Positions 7,658 through 10,699 of a stretch of DNA of 10,699 nucleotides are shown here, one piece after another. The translations under genes and the position numbers were made by a program. The first letter of the stretch is position 1, and every line of letters starts with the position of its first letter. Under the pieces are notes generated by a model. It saw only the letters and a program-made list of their open reading frames with translations. It did not search any database and was not told where the DNA came from. This DNA is from Cytophagales bacterium. GTDB taxonomy: Bacteria; Bacteroidota; Bacteroidia; Cytophagales; Spirosomataceae. Location: contig JABMMK010000309.1 of assembly GCA_013205605.1 (NCBI GenBank), forward strand, positions 1 through 10,699. The letters are read 5' to 3'.

Positions 7658-8161
7658 CTATGCATACATTTTAAGCGAGCTCTTCAATGTTTTTCTAGCA
7701 ATGTGAATTCGATTTTTGACTGTGCCAATCGGCAAATCTAACTCTTCAGCAATTTCATGGTATTTAAAACCCTTGAAATACATTAAGAAAGGAACTCTAT
7801 ATATTTCTTCTGTCAGGCTAAGAGCCTTGTTGATATCTTCTTTGATAAAATGACTGATGGCATTATTTTCCTGTAATGAATCACTTGAATTTATAAAATG
7901 TAAATTTTCAGTGGTGTCAATAAACGTATTACGACGAACCATTCGTTGGTACTGCGTGATAAATGTATTTTTCATGATCGTAAATAACCATGCTTTCAGA
8001 TTTGTACCATCTGAATATTTGTCACGGTTAGTGTAGGCTTTCACTAAAGTATCCTGCACCAAATCGTTTGCGTCGTCTGAATCTCTAGTCAAACGCAAGG
8101 CAAATGGCTTCAAAAACTTAGAAAAGTTACCTACTTGGTAAGAAAATTCTAACGCCGTCAT
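7658..8161 (-). CDS. ECF-type RNA polymerase sigma factor
   Basis: A 167-residue group 4 (extracytoplasmic function) sigma factor. It has only regions 2 and 4. Region 2 covers about residues 10-80, with DANDLVQDTLVKAYTN (30-45), which contacts core polymerase, and the LKAWLFTIMKNTFITQYQR helix (55-73), which reads the -10. Region 4 covers about 108-165 and ends in a helix-turn-helix (HEIAEELDLPIGTVKNRIHIARKTL) for -35 recognition. No anti-sigma factor gene (FecR-like, zinc-binding RseA/RsrA-like or other) is adjacent: downstream is the terminator and crtI, and divergently upstream is a TonB receptor. Its place beside crtI-crtB suggests it may govern pigment synthesis, perhaps in response to light or oxidative stress as in other carotenoid systems; this is inference. 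Length and domain content are normal. Confidence 0.92.
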   Translation of the reverse strand: MTALEFSYQVGNFSKFLKPFALRLTRDSDDANDLVQDTLVKAYTNRDKYSDGTNLKAWLFTIMKNTFITQYQRMVRRNTFIDTTENLHFINSSDSLQENNAISHFIKEDINKALSLTEEIYRVPFLMYFKGFKYHEIAEELDLPIGTVKNRIHIARKTLKSSLKMYA

Positions 8162-8186
8162 ATTTTTTGTTCGTTGTTTTGTTCAA

Positions 8187-8215
8187 CAAATATATTAAAA
8201 GTTTAAACAAAACAA
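8187..8215 (-). promoter_or_regulatory. Probable promoter of the ECF sigma gene
   Basis: The minus strand reads TATATTTG at 8194-8187, an exact -7 consensus, with TTG at 8215-8213 upstream at 18-nt spacing. A GTTTAAAC palindrome (8201-8208) lies between the two. Transcription would start near 8181, giving a leader of about 20 nt that contains GAACAAAA twice. The boxes fit the primary sigma factor, so basal expression need not depend on autoregulation. Confidence 0.5.
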
Positions 8216-8321
8216 TTTAATTAATAATAAATTTTTTTAACCTATTTCGATCATTAAGCATCGAATTTGTCCCATAAATCCTTTTGACTCTAATTATTGA
8301 TCTTTTTTGACACATTATTCA

Positions 8322-8329
8322 TATTTTTG
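8322..8329 (+). promoter_or_regulatory. Probable -7 box of the TonB-dependent receptor gene
   Basis: TATTTTTG matches TAnnTTTG, 25 nt before the ATG at 8355. A TTG at 8297-8299 lies 22 nt upstream and could be the -33 element. A possible TTG start at 8307 lies upstream of the box and would not be on the transcript, which supports the ATG at 8355. Confidence 0.45.
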
Positions 8330-8354
8330 CCCTCTTAATTATTTTTTTTCATTC

Positions 8355-10688
8355 ATGATATCACCTAAAATTCTTTTATTTTTTTCTTTACTCTTAGTGT
8401 ATCAAGGCATTTCCCAGACGGCATGCAATTGTACATTAAAGGGAAAAGTAATTTCAAAAGAAAGTGGTGAGGTCATTCTAGGTTCATACGTATATTTGAA
8501 AGGCCAAAAAACAAAAGCTCAAACAGACGAAAAGGGGAATTTTAAATTAGAAAAAATTTGTCCCGGAACTTATTTGTTGGTCTGTGAAATGAGCAGCTTT
8601 AACAAAGTAGAAACGTCCATTACCTTAAAGGACCATGACGACCTAACAGAAAATCTGAGCCTAGAAACACACGAAGAGCATTTGATGGAGGTATTGGTCA
8701 CCGGAAAAAAAACGGAAATCACCTCCCAACTCAAAGGAGAATTAAGTGCTGAAGAACGTTCCCAAAGAAATGGATTAAGCCTGGGTGAAATGCTAAAAGG
8801 AATTTCAGGCGTTCAAAGTTTGCAAACAGGAAGTAGCATTTCAAAACCCATCATTCATGGCATGCACTCATCACGGGTGATCATTTTAAATCAAGGCGTG
8901 CGGCAGGAAGGCCAACAATGGGGCAGTGAACATGCGCCGGAAGTAGATCCATTCGTCTCTAAAAACATACAAGTAATCAAAGGCCCAGCAGGACTTAGGT
9001 ACGGAGGCGATGCCATTGGCGGTATCATATTATTAGAACCAAATTCGTTGCCTGACACTAGCGGGATTTTAGGTGAGGCTCAAACCATATTTTTTACGAA
9101 CGGAAGGCAATTCGTCACTTCGGGCATGTTAGAGGGTGGATTTAAAAATGCAAATGGTTGGGGATGGCGAGTTCAAGGAACCTTAAAAAATGGAGGTAAC
9201 ATAAAAACGGCTAATTACAATTTGGCCAATACGGGTGTTGAAGAGCAAAATTTTTCAACGGCCCTAGGATACAAAAATCAAAAGTTTGGCACCGATCTGT
9301 TTATCAGTCGATTCCACTCAGTCATAGGCATTTATTCCGGTTCCCATATCGGCAACATTAATGACCTCAAAGCGGCTATTGCCAGCGAAAGGCCATTTGA
9401 AATTTACACGCCAACAAATTTCATTAGAGAGATAGAACGACCCAACCAAGATATCACGCATTCATTGGCAAAATTCAAGGCTTACGTCAACCTAACCAAT
9501 AAAACGATTAGAATGAACGTGGCATATCAAGATAATGAACGTCTGGAATTTGATGTCATGCGATTAGGGAAAAACATCAACACATTAAGTTTTAATCTTG
9601 GGACCTTGAGTTCTGAAATTTTAATCGACGAGTCCAACTCCTCAAAATTATGGAAAGGACAATTTGGCTTAACCTATTTAATTCAGGGCAATCTCACATC
9701 AGGTAATCGAATAAATCTACCCACGCTTACGTCTAGTTTGCTTCCAAATTATTACCTGAGCAATCTAGGAATTTTTGCTTTAGAAAGGTATGTGAATCAA
9801 AAAATGGAAATTGACATGGGACTCCGGTTAGATACAAAAGACATTGAAATTCATCGGCCCATACAAAATTATTCAACCAACATTAAGCGTGATTTAACTA
9901 ATTACATAGGTCTTTCAGGGAGTATGGGTTTAAAATACCATTGGACGCAAAATTTTGAAAATCACCTGATTTTCGCTAGAGCATTTAGAGCGCCAAGTCC
10001 CAATGAATTATTTTCAAATGGTGTCCATCACGGGGCAGGCGCATACGAAATAGGCGATCCTTTATTGAAAGGGGAAACTGCCTATAATATAAGTCTAAAC
10101 TCTTTGTATAGAACCGAAAAATTGGAGCTAGAAATAGGTCTATATACCAACACCATTCATCATTTTATTTATTTAAAGCCTTTAATGGAAAAAGGAGAAC
10201 CCGCGTTTATTACGACCGTAAGGGGTAGTTTTCCTGCATTTACCTACGAACAAATTGACGCTAGTTTTAAAGGAATCGACGGACAAGTGTCATACAGCAT
10301 TTCTGAATCTTGGAGTCTTCAGCAAAAAACAAGTATCGTTCGGGCTTATGATGAATTAAATAATAGCTACTTGGTGAATATTCCGCCTGACCGATTTGAA
10401 TACCTGATTCGTTATCAATTCAAAAAACACAAGCAGTATGTAAGTTGGGGCATAACCCAAATCTCCATGCAAAAAAGGGTCGAAGTAAATGCTGATTTTT
10501 TACCTCCGCCGAAAGGATATATCCTCGGGCAAGTACATTGGGGAATCTCAATAAATAAATTCGATTTTGGGGTATCAGTCACAAATGCATTCAACCAAGC
10601 TTACCGAGACTACCTAAATCGATTCCGGTATTTTGCAGATGACCAAGGACAAAACATCAGTTTCAGAGCCACTTATCGCTTCAGCTAA
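8355..10688 (+). CDS. TonB-dependent outer-membrane receptor, ZnuD-like (putative metal uptake)
   Basis: A 777-residue outer-membrane active transporter. A signal peptide occupies about residues 1-21 (ending VYQGISQ). Residues about 26-104 form a carboxypeptidase-regulatory-like beta-sandwich (LKGKVISKESGEVILGSYVYLKG...), common in Bacteroidota receptors. EVLVTG (112-117) is a candidate TonB box. The plug follows (about 125-230), with HGMHSSRVIILNQGVRQEGQQWG at 168-190 and IKGPAGLRYGGDAIGGII at 208-225. The rest is the 22-strand barrel, ending in an aromatic terminal strand (SFRATYRFS) that signals outer-membrane assembly. The histidine-containing plug and the C-terminal AYRDYLNRFRYFADDQGQNI resemble ZnuD-type zinc/heme receptors, so a metal or metal complex is my best guess, not a certainty. 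There is no susD partner, so a SusC-type glycan porter is unlikely. The gene is divergent from the ECF sigma gene, but no STN signalling domain is present. Confidence 0.9.
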   Translation: MISPKILLFFSLLLVYQGISQTACNCTLKGKVISKESGEVILGSYVYLKGQKTKAQTDEKGNFKLEKICPGTYLLVCEMSSFNKVETSITLKDHDDLTENLSLETHEEHLMEVLVTGKKTEITSQLKGELSAEERSQRNGLSLGEMLKGISGVQSLQTGSSISKPIIHGMHSSRVIILNQGVRQEGQQWGSEHAPEVDPFVSKNIQVIKGPAGLRYGGDAIGGIILLEPNSLPDTSGILGEAQTIFFTNGRQFVTSGMLEGGFKNANGWGWRVQGTLKNGGNIKTANYNLANTGVEEQNFSTALGYKNQKFGTDLFISRFHSVIGIYSGSHIGNINDLKAAIASERPFEIYTPTNFIREIERPNQDITHSLAKFKAYVNLTNKTIRMNVAYQDNERLEFDVMRLGKNINTLSFNLGTLSSEILIDESNSSKLWKGQFGLTYLIQGNLTSGNRINLPTLTSSLLPNYYLSNLGIFALERYVNQKMEIDMGLRLDTKDIEIHRPIQNYSTNIKRDLTNYIGLSGSMGLKYHWTQNFENHLIFARAFRAPSPNELFSNGVHHGAGAYEIGDPLLKGETAYNISLNSLYRTEKLELEIGLYTNTIHHFIYLKPLMEKGEPAFITTVRGSFPAFTYEQIDASFKGIDGQVSYSISESWSLQQKTSIVRAYDELNNSYLVNIPPDRFEYLIRYQFKKHKQYVSWGITQISMQKRVEVNADFLPPPKGYILGQVHWGISINKFDFGVSVTNAFNQAYRDYLNRFRYFADDQGQNISFRATYRFS

Positions 10689-10699
10689 TTATCTTTTAA

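Larger units (their letters stand above)
8162..8354. other. Divergent intergenic region between the sigma gene and the TonB receptor
   Basis: These 193 very AT-rich bases hold the two divergent promoters listed separately. They also contain an inverted repeat of TTCGAT (8246-8251) and ATCGAA (8260-8265) with an 8-nt spacer, two copies of TTTTGAC 23 nt apart (8282-8288 and 8305-8311), and the 9-mer TCGAATTTG (8261-8269) that is also found upstream of crtI. No ORF or RNA gene is seen. Confidence 0.6.

Noticed and set aside
8179..8189. Palindrome TTGTTCAACAA and repeated GAACAAAA in the sigma gene leader as an autoregulatory site
   Set aside because: It is short, low in complexity and overlaps the predicted transcription start. 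Nothing beyond the base pattern supports an operator.
8400..8435. Possible lipobox cysteine at the receptor N-terminus (SQTAC)
   Set aside because: The -3 residue is Gln, not an aliphatic residue, and TonB receptors are signal-peptidase I substrates. Ordinary cleavage near ISQ is more likely.

Overview
The window is a gene-dense stretch of AT-rich chromosome from a member of the Bacteroidota. Several signs point there: TAnnTTTG promoter -7 boxes with no Shine-Dalgarno sequence, a TonB-dependent receptor with an N-terminal carboxypeptidase-regulatory-like domain, a GGMEY-type M1 metallopeptidase, and a crtI-crtB pair next to an ECF sigma factor. A pigmented, possibly freshwater Cytophagales-type bacterium would fit, but the genus cannot be read from the sequence. 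I see no mobile element, CRISPR array, tRNA or rRNA, and no disrupted gene.

Layout. Positions 1-1890 (minus strand) hold xylose isomerase (xylA), followed 19 nt later by the start of a secreted GH106-like glycoside hydrolase that runs off the left edge. A 186-nt divergent intergenic region (1891-2076) carries promoters for xylA and for a plus-strand secreted M1 metallopeptidase (2077-4434). The peptidase gene converges on a minus-strand operon, and the two share a bidirectional hairpin terminator (4444-4483). That operon reads crtI (7541-6066), crtB (6060-5242), then a TauE/SafE-family membrane protein (5235-4486), with gaps of only 5 and 6 nt. Upstream of crtI, and separated from it by a hairpin terminator (7596-7622), is an ECF sigma factor gene (8161-7658). 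A second divergent region (8162-8354) separates it from a plus-strand TonB-dependent receptor (8355-10688), which resembles ZnuD-type metal receptors.

How the parts work together. CrtB and CrtI would convert geranylgeranyl diphosphate to phytoene and then to a coloured desaturated carotene; cyclase, hydroxylase and ketolase genes are not in the window. The sigma factor beside them is a plausible regulator of the pigment operon, which is inference. XylA and the glycoside hydrolase look like part of a plant-polysaccharide sugar pathway. The receptor and peptidase are envelope nutrient-acquisition proteins.

Four longest open frames (xylA, the peptidase, crtI and the receptor) extend upstream past the likely start. 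In each case the extension covers a TAnnTTTG promoter box, so I chose the internal ATG. No clearly novel system is visible. The points most worth a second look are the TauE-like gene in the carotenoid operon, the sigma factor with no anti-sigma partner, and a shared 9-mer upstream of crtI and of the sigma gene.
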